Assembly: GCA_026125585.1 (NCBI GenBank) | Contig: JAHCLD010000004.1 | Span: 1-34,334, forward strand | Origin: Burkholderiales bacterium | Lineage (GTDB): Bacteria > Pseudomonadota > Gammaproteobacteria > Burkholderiales > SG8-41 | Reading direction: 5' to 3' | Length of the DNA: 34,334 nt | Shown here: positions 1-8,078 of the stretch, one piece after another | Layout: every line of letters starts with the position of its first letter | How positions within the stretch are numbered: the first letter of the stretch is position 1 | Translations under genes and position numbers: made by a program | The notes under the pieces: generated by a model | The model's database searches: none | Told to the model about the DNA's origin: nothing | The model's input: only the letters and a program-made list of their open reading frames with translations

Positions 1-174
<174 letters not shown>

Positions 175-185
175 GGCGTCGTCCG

Positions 186-833
186 ATGGCCAGTGCCGCG
201 GCCGCGCGCCTGCTGCAGCATCCGCTGGCGAAGCCGCTGGTGTTCATCGCGGCGCTGGCGCCTTTCGCGCATTTCGTCTGGGCGGCTTTCGTCGACGCGC
301 TGGGGCCCAATCCCGCGGAAGCCCTGATCCGCGGCACCGGCGACTGGACGCTGCGCTTCCTCTGCATCACGCTGGCCGTAACGCCGCTGCGCCAGCTCAC
401 CGGGCAGAACCAACTGCTGCGCTTCCGCCGCATGCTGGGACTGTTCACTTTTTTCTACGGCGTGCTGCACATGCTCTGTTACGCAGGCTTCGACATGGCT
501 TTCGATCCCGGCGACATCGGGCGCGACATCGTCAAGCGGCCGTTCATCCTCGCCGGCTTCACCGCGCTGCTGCTGATGGCGCCGCTGGCCGCGACCTCGT
601 TCAACCGCGCGATCCGCGCCCTCGGCGCGGCGCGCTGGCAGCTGCTGCACCGGCTGGTCTACGCGACGGCCTTTGCCGGACTGCTGCATTTCTGGTGGAT
701 GCGCGCGGGCAAGAACAACTTCGCGGAACCGTCCGTCTACATCGCCATCGTCGCCGTGCTGATGCTGTGGCGGCTGTGGCACCGCCGCTTCCGGTCGCCG
801 CCGCGCGCGGCCACGGAGAAGACGGCGGGATGA
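186..833 (+). CDS. msrQ: MsrQ, heme-binding membrane subunit of the MsrPQ system
   Basis: The 215-residue protein is very hydrophobic, with about six membrane segments (roughly 17-37, 53-70, 84-100, 117-135, 150-170 and 185-200). It matches the YedZ/MsrQ ferric-reductase-like family, which passes electrons from the quinone pool through heme b to periplasmic MsrP. Candidate heme-ligand histidines are His95 (YGVLHML), His155 (LLHRLVY) and His168 (LLHFWW), in the places expected for the family. The gene follows msrP by 11 bases, which supports a coupled operon. The ribosome binding site is weak (AGGGCG just ahead of the ATG). No fusion or truncation is visible, and length is normal. Confidence 0.93.
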   Translation: MASAAAARLLQHPLAKPLVFIAALAPFAHFVWAAFVDALGPNPAEALIRGTGDWTLRFLCITLAVTPLRQLTGQNQLLRFRRMLGLFTFFYGVLHMLCYAGFDMAFDPGDIGRDIVKRPFILAGFTALLLMAPLAATSFNRAIRALGAARWQLLHRLVYATAFAGLLHFWWMRAGKNNFAEPSVYIAIVAVLMLWRLWHRRFRSPPRAATEKTAG

Positions 834-1102
834 GCGCCGGATGACGGTGCGCACATGTTGAACCTTGATCTGTTCACGGTTGCGACTGCCGTGTTATCGT
901 CGGCGCCGCCATGCATCCGCAAAACGAGCATCCCCCGTCCCTCCGCTGACCGCCAGGCGCGTGCCGCCCGGTCGACTGCAGCGAGCGCAAAAACGCAGCA
1001 CCCCGCATAAACCCAAACCGACGAACCCGCCGCGCGCTGCATCCGGTGCGGCCCGCGGTCGTCCCGGATGCGGCGTCTTCCGCGGCCCACCCGGGAGAAA
1101 CC

Positions 1103-2431
1103 ATGAAAGCCACACGTCGCAGGATCCTCAAGGCCGGCGCCGCCGCCGCACTGGCGGCCGCCGCGCCGCTGTCCGCCCAACCGCTGCTGTCCCGTCCCGC
1201 CTCGGCGCTGATGCCGAAGTCCGGCAAGCGCCGCGTCGTCATCGCCGGCGGCGGCTGGGGCGGTCTCAGCGCCGCCCGGCACCTGCGCAAACACGCGCCC
1301 GACCTCGAAGTGGTGCTGCTCGAGCGCAATCCCGTGTTCTGGTCCTGCCCGCTCAGCAACAAGTGGCTGATCGACGTCGTCGACACGCAGTTCCTCGTCC
1401 ACTCCTATCTCGCACCGGCGCAGCGCTACGGCTACACCTTCGTGCAGACCGAAATCACCGACATCGACCGCGCCGCCCGCCGCGTGCACACCGCGCAGGG
1501 TTACCTCGACTACGACTGGCTGGTGATCTCGGCAGGCATCCGCTACGCCTTCGAGCCCTGGTTCGGCAACGACCGCAAGGCGGCCGACTACACCCGCGAC
1601 ACCTATCCGACGGCCTACATCCCCAGCGCCGAGCACGCGGCGGTCAAGCAGAAGATCCGCGACTTCAAGGGCGGCACCTTCGTGATGACGCTGCCGCCGC
1701 CGCCGCACCGCTGCCCGCCGTCGCCGTACGAACGCGCCTGCCTGATGGCCTGGCACTTCAAGACCAACAAGATTCCCGCGAAGATCGTCATTCTCGACCC
1801 GAAACCGATGGTCGCGCCGATCACGGCCGGCTACAACCTCGCGTTCAAGGAGCTGTACGCGGACATCATCACCCACGTGCCGAAGGCGCCGGTGAAGGAG
1901 GTCGATCCTTTCAACAAGGTCGTCAAGACCGCCGCCGGCGACTTCAAGTTCGACGACGCGCTGCTGATGTCGCCGCACCAGGCGGGCGACCTCGTATGGA
2001 AGGCCGGGCTGATCGGCAAGACGCCCGACGGCAAGCCGACCGGCTGGGCCGGCGTTGATCCGCTGTTCTACAACACCAAGGACGATCCGCAGGTCTTCGT
2101 TATCGGCGATTCGGTCGGTGCGGTGTCGAAGCATTTCGGCCATTATCCGAAAAGCGGCCACGTCGCCAACAAGCAGGGCGGCGCGGTCGCGCAGTACATC
2201 GCGATGCAGGCGAAAGGACAGCCGCCGAAGCACGTGATGATCGACAACCTCTGTTACATGCTGGTCAACAACAGCCCGCGCGAGGCGATCTCGGTGCAGT
2301 TCGACTACGGCATCGGCGAGGACGGCCTGCTGTGGCAGAAGCAGATCGACGACAACACGCGCCGGCCCGAGCTGTGGCAGGAGGACCTGCACTGGGTGGA
2401 TGTGATGTTCAAGGATTTCCTCGCGTCCTGA
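1103..2431 (+). CDS. Tat-exported FAD-dependent oxidoreductase, sulfide-dehydrogenase (FCSD/FccB) flavoprotein type
   Basis: The 442-residue protein starts with a twin-arginine signal (TRRRILKAGAAAALAAAAP), so it is probably folded with its cofactor and exported. A dinucleotide-binding motif (GGGWGG, residues 49-54) marks the FAD domain. Cys204 in HRCPPSPYERA and Cys384 in NLCYM fit the positions of the redox-active disulfide of flavocytochrome c sulfide dehydrogenase (FccB Cys161/Cys337). GDS at about 335-337 is the second flavin-contact motif. The ATG at 1103 is preferred over an in-frame upstream ATG at 1046 because GGGAGA lies just ahead of it and translation then starts at the signal peptide. 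No cytochrome subunit gene is adjacent. A role in sulfide or thiol oxidation is inferred from family only; the electron acceptor is unknown. Confidence 0.85.
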   Translation: MKATRRRILKAGAAAALAAAAPLSAQPLLSRPASALMPKSGKRRVVIAGGGWGGLSAARHLRKHAPDLEVVLLERNPVFWSCPLSNKWLIDVVDTQFLVHSYLAPAQRYGYTFVQTEITDIDRAARRVHTAQGYLDYDWLVISAGIRYAFEPWFGNDRKAADYTRDTYPTAYIPSAEHAAVKQKIRDFKGGTFVMTLPPPPHRCPPSPYERACLMAWHFKTNKIPAKIVILDPKPMVAPITAGYNLAFKELYADIITHVPKAPVKEVDPFNKVVKTAAGDFKFDDALLMSPHQAGDLVWKAGLIGKTPDGKPTGWAGVDPLFYNTKDDPQVFVIGDSVGAVSKHFGHYPKSGHVANKQGGAVAQYIAMQAKGQPPKHVMIDNLCYMLVNNSPREAISVQFDYGIGEDGLLWQKQIDDNTRRPELWQEDLHWVDVMFKDFLAS

Positions 2432-2500
2432 GGCGGCATTGCCCGCGCGGCAAAGGGGAAAAGGCGCCCGCGGGCGCCGTCCGGCCTGCGGGCCTGTCCT

Positions 2501-3325
2501 TCAGTGCTGCGCCGGCGCGGCCTGGTGGAAGAAATCGGTCATCAGGAATTCCTCTAGTCCCGAATTGTCCCGGGGGCGCGCCGACAGCATCACGCTGCGG
2601 CCCAGCCGCTTCGACACCCACAGGAAATCCTCCTGCGTGTTGTCGCGGATGATGGCGATCATCCGGCGCACCACGACGATCCGGATGTCGGGATTGTTGC
2701 CCCTGTGCACGGCGATCAGCTGCTTGGTGTTGCGCCCGATGTCGCTGCGCCAGCCGTGGTACGTGAACTCGGCGTAGTCGCTGCCCAGTCGCTCGAGGTT
2801 GAACATGCCGCCGCTTTTTTCCGGGTCGTAACCGAAGGCCTGGTTCCGCGTCGAGCCGAGGTTGCCCTCGACGATGCGCCGGGCGCGGTCGTCCGCGTTT
2901 TCCGCCGGCGGCGCGGGCGGAACATTGGCCTGGCCGCGGCGCCGCGCCTCGATGTATGAGGCCAGATCGCCCGCCATCGCGGGGGGCGGTGGGGCCGGCG
3001 GCGCGACCGGCGCAGGCGCCTGCGGAACGGGCGTTGGCTTGACGACGGCCGGGGGCGTCAACCGCGGCGGTAACGCCGCCTTCGGCCGCGGTGCCGGTGG
3101 CGGCGACGGGATCACGGCAGGGCCCGGCAGCGGCGCGGGGGGCAGCAGCCGCAGGCTTAGCGGCGCGCGGCTGGAATCATCGCGCGGTTCGGAAACAGGC
3201 ACCGGTTTCTGCGGCGCGACCCACAGTGCGGCGGCGTGAACCAGCACCGACAGCGCGAGCGCCGCCGACAGCCGCGGCGCCGCGCCGTCGTATCTGTTGC
3301 GAAGAATGTCGTTCCGGTCGTTCAT
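2501..3325 (-). CDS. TonB-like proline-rich membrane-anchored protein, function unknown
   Basis: The 274-residue protein has a short cytoplasmic N-terminus, one membrane segment (about 20-38, LALSVLVHAAALWVAP) of the type found in TonB-family energy transducers, and a long stretch rich in Pro and Ala (about 45-118) that would cross the periplasm. The C-terminal part (about 120-274) is not the usual TonB beta domain as far as I can see. It has a conserved-looking region around FGYDPEKSGGMFNLERLGSD and RIVVVRRMIAIIRDN. No exbB, exbD or receptor gene is nearby. A similar layout (anchor, proline spacer, unknown domain) occurs in DUF-type proteins of betaproteobacteria. It sits convergent to the flavoprotein gene with 69 bases between stops. 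Specific function: not recognised. Confidence 0.7.
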   Translation of the reverse strand: MNDRNDILRNRYDGAAPRLSAALALSVLVHAAALWVAPQKPVPVSEPRDDSSRAPLSLRLLPPAPLPGPAVIPSPPPAPRPKAALPPRLTPPAVVKPTPVPQAPAPVAPPAPPPPAMAGDLASYIEARRRGQANVPPAPPAENADDRARRIVEGNLGSTRNQAFGYDPEKSGGMFNLERLGSDYAEFTYHGWRSDIGRNTKQLIAVHRGNNPDIRIVVVRRMIAIIRDNTQEDFLWVSKRLGRSVMLSARPRDNSGLEEFLMTDFFHQAAPAQH

Positions 3326-3528
3326 CGATCATGGTTGCCGCGGCGGGTTTTCCGGACGGCCGTTTGCAGGGCGAGGCCGGACGCGCGCGGACCGCGCAAT
3401 ATACTGCGTCTGACCACTCGGATCCGCTTTGATTCTCCGCCGGCGACGACTACCCGCGAACATGCGGCAGCAGGCCTGTGCCGGCCGCGGCGATGCGTAT
3501 TGCGGAAGGGCGGCCTGCGGCGGTCCGT

Positions 3529-3686
3529 TCAGTAGCCGAAGGTGTGGCGGCTGCCGGCGCCGGAATGGACCACCCTGTCTGGCATCTGCTGGCGCGGCCT
3601 GTCGATGAAACGCTCGCGGGTGCAGTGCATCGGCCCGATCGCGTCGGGGTTGATGGCCCGCGGCGCCTTCAGCATGTGTTGCAGGG
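3529..3686 (-). pseudogene. Relic of the 3' end of an MBL-fold hydrolase gene (duplicate of 8079-8238)
   Basis: Read on the minus strand this segment encodes a C-terminal fragment of about 52 residues, including INPDAIGPMHCTRERFID and ending GSRHTFGY before a stop codon. It lines up with the last residues of the intact hydrolase at 8079-9071 (INPDVIVPMHCTGERFID, ending GSRYTFGMQ). By hand about 20 of 152 aligned bases differ, near 87% identity with no internal gaps. Homology stops abruptly at about 3686, so the rest of the gene is absent. The stretch from 3326 to 3777 holds no other convincing gene: the open frames there are shadows of GC-rich sequence. The relic and the intact gene enclose the GntR, enolase and Bug genes as a direct repeat. 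Confidence 0.85.
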
Positions 3687-3777
3687 GTTTTCCGGAACAG
3701 AAAACGGTCCGGAGGGCTGTTGCGCTGCCAATCCTCGCGGCGCGCGCCAGTGCCGCATGCGGTCCGATGGCGTCGTT

Positions 3778-4542
3778 CTACTGCAATTCCTCGTGGGTGA
3801 ACAAATAGTAGTGCTGCTGTCCTTCGTAGGTTCGTCGACGCACTTCGACTGGGGTGTTGTTGAATGTATAGGCGACGCGCTCCACCTGCAGCAACGGATG
3901 CCCCCGGCGCAGGCGCAGGATGCTCGCCGTATCCGCGTCCGCCGTGCGCGCGGATACGCGTTCCTCCATGCGCAGCACGGTGACTCCGCAGGCCCGCTGG
4001 TAAACCGAGTAGATGTTTTCCGTCGTGGATTCGAGGTCTTTCGGCTTCAGCTTCGGGAACAGTGAAACGGGGAGCATGATTTCCATGATGCCGACAACGG
4101 CGTCGACACCATGCAAGGTGCAGACGACGTGATGCACCAGAGGGGAAGACGCTTCGCCAAGCCGCAGCAATTCCATGGTTCCGCGGTCGGCGCGCACTTT
4201 GCGCATGGAAAGGATTTCACGCCTGGTGGAGATCTTGCCGCGCTCCCAGCCGTAGATGTTCGAGAAGCGAAAATGCTGGGAATGGGGATCGTGTTGCGCG
4301 ACGAAGGTGCCTTTGCCCTGTCGGCGGATCAGGACCCCGGCGGCGGTCAGTTCCCTGACGCCGGCGCGCAGGGTGGAAATGGCGACGCCGAACCGGTCCG
4401 CCAGTTCGGATTCCGCCGGCAGGCGCTCCCCGGGTTTCCATTCCCCCTCGGCGACGCACTGGAGAATGCGCCGCCGCACCTCCCGGTAAAGCGGAGCGTC
4501 CAGTTTCATCGAATTGAGCCGGATTTTGAGGCGGTCGTTCAT
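3778..4542 (-). CDS. GntR-family transcriptional regulator, HutC subfamily (UTRA ligand domain)
   Basis: The 254-residue protein has an N-terminal winged helix-turn-helix (about 15-83, with LPAESELADRFGVAISTLR and GVLIRRQGKGTFVA, the GntR hallmark) and a C-terminal UTRA effector domain (about 105-248, ending YYLFTHEEL). In this family a small catabolite binds the UTRA domain and releases DNA. The ATG at 4542 gives the normal family length; a longer frame to 4629 adds residues unlike the family, and a nearby ATG at 4509 is possible because neither start has a strong ribosome binding site. It is divergent from the enolase-superfamily gene, and a 17-base palindrome lies in the shared intergenic space. 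The likely job is to repress the enolase-Bug operon and perhaps itself. Confidence 0.9.
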   Translation of the reverse strand: MNDRLKIRLNSMKLDAPLYREVRRRILQCVAEGEWKPGERLPAESELADRFGVAISTLRAGVRELTAAGVLIRRQGKGTFVAQHDPHSQHFRFSNIYGWERGKISTRREILSMRKVRADRGTMELLRLGEASSPLVHHVVCTLHGVDAVVGIMEIMLPVSLFPKLKPKDLESTTENIYSVYQRACGVTVLRMEERVSARTADADTASILRLRRGHPLLQVERVAYTFNNTPVEVRRRTYEGQQHYYLFTHEELQ

Positions 4543-4633
4543 CGGATTGCGGCGTGCCCGTGTTATTTGCGTGCCGGAAGTATAGACGACGGTCACCGGG
4601 CAACGGGTGGAGCGGGGTCCCGGGCACAACGGG

Positions 4634-4663
4634 TTGACGGCTGTGTCCGACCACTCTTATGAT
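4634..4663 (+). promoter_or_regulatory. Sigma-70-type promoter of the enolase-Bug-Bug operon
   Basis: TTGACG at 4634-4639 and TATGAT at 4658-4663 are separated by 18 bases and match the -35 and -10 consensus well. The predicted transcript start is near 4670, inside the palindrome at 4667-4683. The promoter points toward the enolase-superfamily gene. This is read from sequence; no expression data are available. Confidence 0.65.
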
Positions 4664-4666
4664 GAC

Positions 4667-4683
4667 ATTCCAATCATTGGAAT
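4667..4683. promoter_or_regulatory. Palindromic operator, probable GntR/UTRA binding site
   Basis: ATTCCAATCATTGGAAT is a perfect inverted repeat with 7-base arms and a 3-base centre. It begins 3 bases after the predicted -10 box, so a bound repressor would cover the transcription start. It lies between the divergent GntR gene and the enolase operon, which is the usual place for an autoregulatory operator. Assignment to this particular regulator is inference. Confidence 0.7.
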
Positions 4684-4757
4684 CATATAGATGAATATGA
4701 CCGGACTCGCCGGATGGCGGCGCGCCGGTTTTCGGGAACTTGCCAAGGAGGAGAGTG

Positions 4758-5885
4758 GTGAAAATAACCAAAGTCGAGACCTTTCAGGTCAGCGTGCCCA
4801 GCAAGGGCGATTACCGGATGGCACGTGGCACGCACGATTCCCTGCGCTCCCTGGTCGTGCGGATTCATACGGACGAGGGCATTGTCGGTTGCGGCGAGGC
4901 CCACCAGGGCGTGGCCGGCTATTCGTCGGAAACCACCGGCACCATGGATGCGGTGGTTTCGGGCGTCTACGGACCGTTGCTGGTCGGGCGCGAGCTCGCC
5001 GGCGTCGAGCAGATTGCGCTGGACCTTCAGGTCGCCCGGCGGGGAAATCTGTTCGCGCGCTGTGCGGTGGAAATGGCGCTGTTTGACGCGCTGGGGCGCG
5101 CGCGCGGACTGCCGGTGGTGGAGATGCTGGGCGGCCCGGTCCGGTCCCGGCTGGAACTGTCGGGCAGCATCGGCATAGATGAACCGGCGGTGATGGCCGA
5201 AAAGGCGGCGACCATGGTTGCCGCCGGCTATCGCACCATCAAGGTCAAGGTGGGCATGCCCGACCTCGCAGCCGATCTGAGCCGTGTCCGCGCGGTCCGG
5301 AATGCGGTGGGGGAGAGCGTGGCGATACGCCTTGATGCCAACTCCGGATATTCCCCGACCGATGCGCTGATCTTCATTCGCGGCCTCGAAGACCTGGCGA
5401 TCGAATACCTCGAGCAGCCGGTTGCCGCCGAGCATATCGACGCCATGGCCAAGCTCACCCGCATCGGCATCGTGCCGATACTCGCGGACGAGAGTGTGCA
5501 TACCCCGGAAGATGCCTACCGGTTTATCTCGGCGGGGGCGATCGACGCGATAAAAATCAAGATCAGCAAGGTTGGCGGCTATATCGCCGCCCGGAAGATC
5601 ATCGACATCGCGGAATCGGCGGGCATCAAGCTGGTGATCGGGCAGGGCATCTGCTCGAGCTTGGAGGCGGCTGCCGAAGCCCATCTGGCCTGCGCGTATC
5701 CCCATGTCAATCCGGTGGCGGAAATGGTCGGGCCGACGAAACTCAAGGGCGATCTGGTCGATCCGCCGCTGGACCTGCGCAACGGTTACCTCGAACTGCC
5801 GGAGGGACCCGGTCTGGGCGTCGAATTTTCCATGGACGCGCTCAGGCGGTATTCAATCGGCGCGGAAAAGGCGATGGCCGCATAG
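4758..5885 (+). CDS. Enolase-superfamily enzyme, muconate-lactonizing/dipeptide-epimerase type
   Basis: The 375-residue protein has the capping domain (about 1-125) and the barrel of the mandelate racemase/muconate lactonizing superfamily. Expected active-site residues are present: Lys162-Val-Lys164 (IKVKVG), metal ligands Asp193 (RLDANSGYS), Glu219 (EYLEQP) and Asp244 (LADES), and a lysine pair at the sixth strand (Lys266/Lys268, IKIKISKVGG). Lysines on both faces mark the MLE subgroup: cycloisomerases, o-succinylbenzoate synthase, N-acylamino-acid racemases and dipeptide epimerases. The exact substrate cannot be read. The start is the GTG at 4758, six bases after AGGAGG. It is first in an operon with two Bug binding proteins under the divergent GntR regulator, so the binding proteins probably capture its substrate or a precursor. 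Confidence 0.88.
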   Translation: MKITKVETFQVSVPSKGDYRMARGTHDSLRSLVVRIHTDEGIVGCGEAHQGVAGYSSETTGTMDAVVSGVYGPLLVGRELAGVEQIALDLQVARRGNLFARCAVEMALFDALGRARGLPVVEMLGGPVRSRLELSGSIGIDEPAVMAEKAATMVAAGYRTIKVKVGMPDLAADLSRVRAVRNAVGESVAIRLDANSGYSPTDALIFIRGLEDLAIEYLEQPVAAEHIDAMAKLTRIGIVPILADESVHTPEDAYRFISAGAIDAIKIKISKVGGYIAARKIIDIAESAGIKLVIGQGICSSLEAAAEAHLACAYPHVNPVAEMVGPTKLKGDLVDPPLDLRNGYLELPEGPGLGVEFSMDALRRYSIGAEKAMAA

Positions 5886-5984
5886 CGGTTTCTTGAGTGC
5901 CCGGGGCCGGACGCACCGGACCCCGGTTTCGGGAAGTACTCCGCGGGGCCACGGCGCCCGGAGACATGCCGAGGAGGAGATGTC

Positions 5985-6956
5985 ATGAAACGATGTGGAT
6001 TCCGTATCGTATCGCTGCCCGTCCTTGCCGCGTTGCTGTTCTGCGGCGCCGCGTCGGCCTATCCCGAGAGGCCCATTCGCCTGATTGCCCTGAATCCTCC
6101 AGGGGGCGTGAGCGACACGATCGCGCGGGCGGTCGGCGAGCGCCTGACGGAGGTATGGAAGCAGGGCGTGGTGGTCGACAATCGCGTTGGCGCGAGCGGC
6201 ATCATCGGCTCCGAGATTGTGGCCCGTTCCACGCCCGACGGGCATACGCTTCTCCTGGGGTTTGTCGGCAACCTTTCAATCAATCCGGGACTCTTCAGCA
6301 AGCTGCCCTACGATCCGGTCAAGGATTTTTCTCCCGTCAGCCTTGCCGGGCGCTCCCCCCTGATACTGGTCGTGCACCCGCCTTTGCCCGTCCGTACTGT
6401 CGGCGACCTTGTCGATCTCGCGAAGTCGCAACCAGGGAAGCTGGCCTATTCCTCGGCGGGCAACGGAAACGGCAATCATCTCGCCACCGAGCTTTTCGCC
6501 CACATGGCCGGCGTGCGCCTGCTGCACGTTCCCTACAAGGGCGGTCCGCCGGCGCTGACCGGAACCATACAGGGCGAAACCGCGATGATGTTCGCGAACT
6601 CCACTTTTGCCGTCGCGCAGGTGCGCGCCAAGCGCGTGCGCGCAATCGCCGTTTCCACGGATCAGCGGCTGGCGTTGCTGCCGGATGTGCCGACCGTCAG
6701 GGAATCCGGCCTCAGGGACTTTGTCGTGACCACGTGGTTCGGCGTGCTGGCGCCCGCGGGTACGCCACGGCCGATGATCAGGAAGCTTCATCAGGGTGTG
6801 ACGGAGGCTTTGGGCAATCCGGCGGTCATGAAGAAATTCGATAACGCGGGACTGATCGCTTCGCCCAGCACGCCCGAAGAGTTCGGCGCGTTGATCAGAT
6901 CCGAAATGGGACGCTGGGGGGAAGTGATCCAGAGGGCGGGTGTCATCGCCAACTGA
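5985..6956 (+). CDS. Bug/TctC-type periplasmic solute-binding protein
   Basis: This 323-residue protein has a Sec signal peptide (about 1-24, cleaved after GAASA) followed by the mature Bug fold starting YPERPIRLIALNPPGG. Family landmarks are the ligand loop GGVSDTIAR, VDNRVGASGIIGSEIVARS, PDGHTLL, and the second-lobe sequence LLHVPYKGGPPAL. Bug proteins bind carboxylates or amides and, with TctAB permeases, make tripartite tricarboxylate transporters; some act only as sensors. Start: GAGGAGATGTC precedes the ATG. It lies 99 bases after the enolase gene and a second, more diverged Bug gene follows. No permease is adjacent, so it must share one or act as a sensor. The ligand is unknown. Confidence 0.92.
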   Translation: MKRCGFRIVSLPVLAALLFCGAASAYPERPIRLIALNPPGGVSDTIARAVGERLTEVWKQGVVVDNRVGASGIIGSEIVARSTPDGHTLLLGFVGNLSINPGLFSKLPYDPVKDFSPVSLAGRSPLILVVHPPLPVRTVGDLVDLAKSQPGKLAYSSAGNGNGNHLATELFAHMAGVRLLHVPYKGGPPALTGTIQGETAMMFANSTFAVAQVRAKRVRAIAVSTDQRLALLPDVPTVRESGLRDFVVTTWFGVLAPAGTPRPMIRKLHQGVTEALGNPAVMKKFDNAGLIASPSTPEEFGALIRSEMGRWGEVIQRAGVIAN

Positions 6957-7022
6957 GAAATGGCCCGGGCATCGCGGATGTCGAAGCATCGGGCATGGCG
7001 GAATACAACGATGGAGGCGCTT

Positions 7023-8018
7023 ATGTCGAGCCGGCATTTTTTCCGTTTCATCCTTCTGGTCCTGCTGTGCGGTGCATCGGCATGGGGCGGCCTGGTCCAC
7101 GCGCAATCCTGGGCGCCGTCGCGCCCAGTTGCGTTCATCGTCGGATCGGCGGCGGGAGGCGGCATCGATCTGACGGCACGCGCGCTGCAGCGCCTGCTGG
7201 AGCAGGGGCGGATCGTGAAATCGCCGGTAGTCGTGATCAACAAGCCCGGGGCCGGCAATTCCGTTGCCTGGCAGTATCTGAACGAACGCGGCGGAGATGG
7301 CCATGCCATCGCGGTCGGCACGGCGAATCTGGCATCGAACCCGGTGATGGGAAAAACGCTGCTGGGCTACCGTGACGTAACGCCGCTCGCCCTGTTGTTT
7401 GACGACTATTTTATCCTGATGGTGCGGTCCGATTCGCCGCTCAGGACAATGGCCGATGTCAGGCAGCGCTTGCAGAAGGATCCGGCGGGGCTCGCCATCG
7501 GCTTCGGGCCGGGCATCGGCGCGGGGACGCATATCGCGGCGGCGATGGCCGTGAAGGCCATGGGCGCCGATGTCAAGAAGGGGCGTTTTATTCCGTACCG
7601 CAACGCCGGCGAGGCGGTGGCGGGCATGTTGAGCGGGGAGATTGACGTGGTCAGCGGAACGGCCGTGACCGCGCCGCCATTTATTGGCAGCGGACGCGTG
7701 CGCGCGCTCGGGGTCATTGCTCCCCAGCGCCTGTCCGGCGCCCTCGCGCACGTCGCGACCGTCAAGGAGCAGGGCGTCGATGTGGACTTCGTCAATTGGC
7801 GCGGCGTGGTTGGCCCCAAAAACATGGAGAAGGAACAGACCGCGTTCTGGGTGCGCGCCCTCGCGGAGATCAGCCGCAGCGATGCCTGGCAGAAAGAACT
7901 GGAGCGCAGTTTCTGGAAGGTGAACTTCAAGACGGGCGCCGAGCTCGACCGGTTTCTCCAAGAGCAGGAACGGGCATTCCGTACGATCTGGGCCGAAATC
8001 GGCGGAACGCGGCAGTAG
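7023..8018 (+). CDS. Bug/TctC-type solute-binding protein (diverged)
   Basis: The 331-residue protein has a signal peptide (about 1-27, ending VHAQ) and a Bug fold: PVAFIVGSAAGGGIDLTARALQ, VVINKPGAGNSVAWQYLNER and a second-lobe GEIDVVSG. The family YKG motif is replaced by FIPYRNAGEAVAG, and the chain is more diverged from the other seven intact family members than those are from each other. The ATG at 7023 is chosen because GGAGG ends five bases ahead of it; in-frame ATGs at 6960 and 7011 would add a poor leader. Such diverged pairs following a regular Bug gene recur in betaproteobacteria. It ends the operon that starts with the enolase gene. Its ligand is unknown and may differ from that of the gene upstream. 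Confidence 0.88.
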   Translation: MSSRHFFRFILLVLLCGASAWGGLVHAQSWAPSRPVAFIVGSAAGGGIDLTARALQRLLEQGRIVKSPVVVINKPGAGNSVAWQYLNERGGDGHAIAVGTANLASNPVMGKTLLGYRDVTPLALLFDDYFILMVRSDSPLRTMADVRQRLQKDPAGLAIGFGPGIGAGTHIAAAMAVKAMGADVKKGRFIPYRNAGEAVAGMLSGEIDVVSGTAVTAPPFIGSGRVRALGVIAPQRLSGALAHVATVKEQGVDVDFVNWRGVVGPKNMEKEQTAFWVRALAEISRSDAWQKELERSFWKVNFKTGAELDRFLQEQERAFRTIWAEIGGTRQ

Positions 8019-8078
8019 TTTTTCATCGCGGTCGCACAGGGCGGCTTTGCCGCGGGCGGCAATGCGCCGGCCTGCTTC

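Noticed and set aside
737-2392. A 551-codon open frame on the minus strand opposite the flavoprotein gene
   Set aside because: It is a shadow of the GC-rich flavoprotein gene: low-complexity Arg, Val and Asp content, no family features, and it also crosses msrQ.
2463-2478. GGCGCCCGCGGGCGCC palindrome after the flavoprotein gene
   Set aside because: It has no loop and no T-tract, so it is not a convincing terminator, and the high GC content makes such palindromes common.
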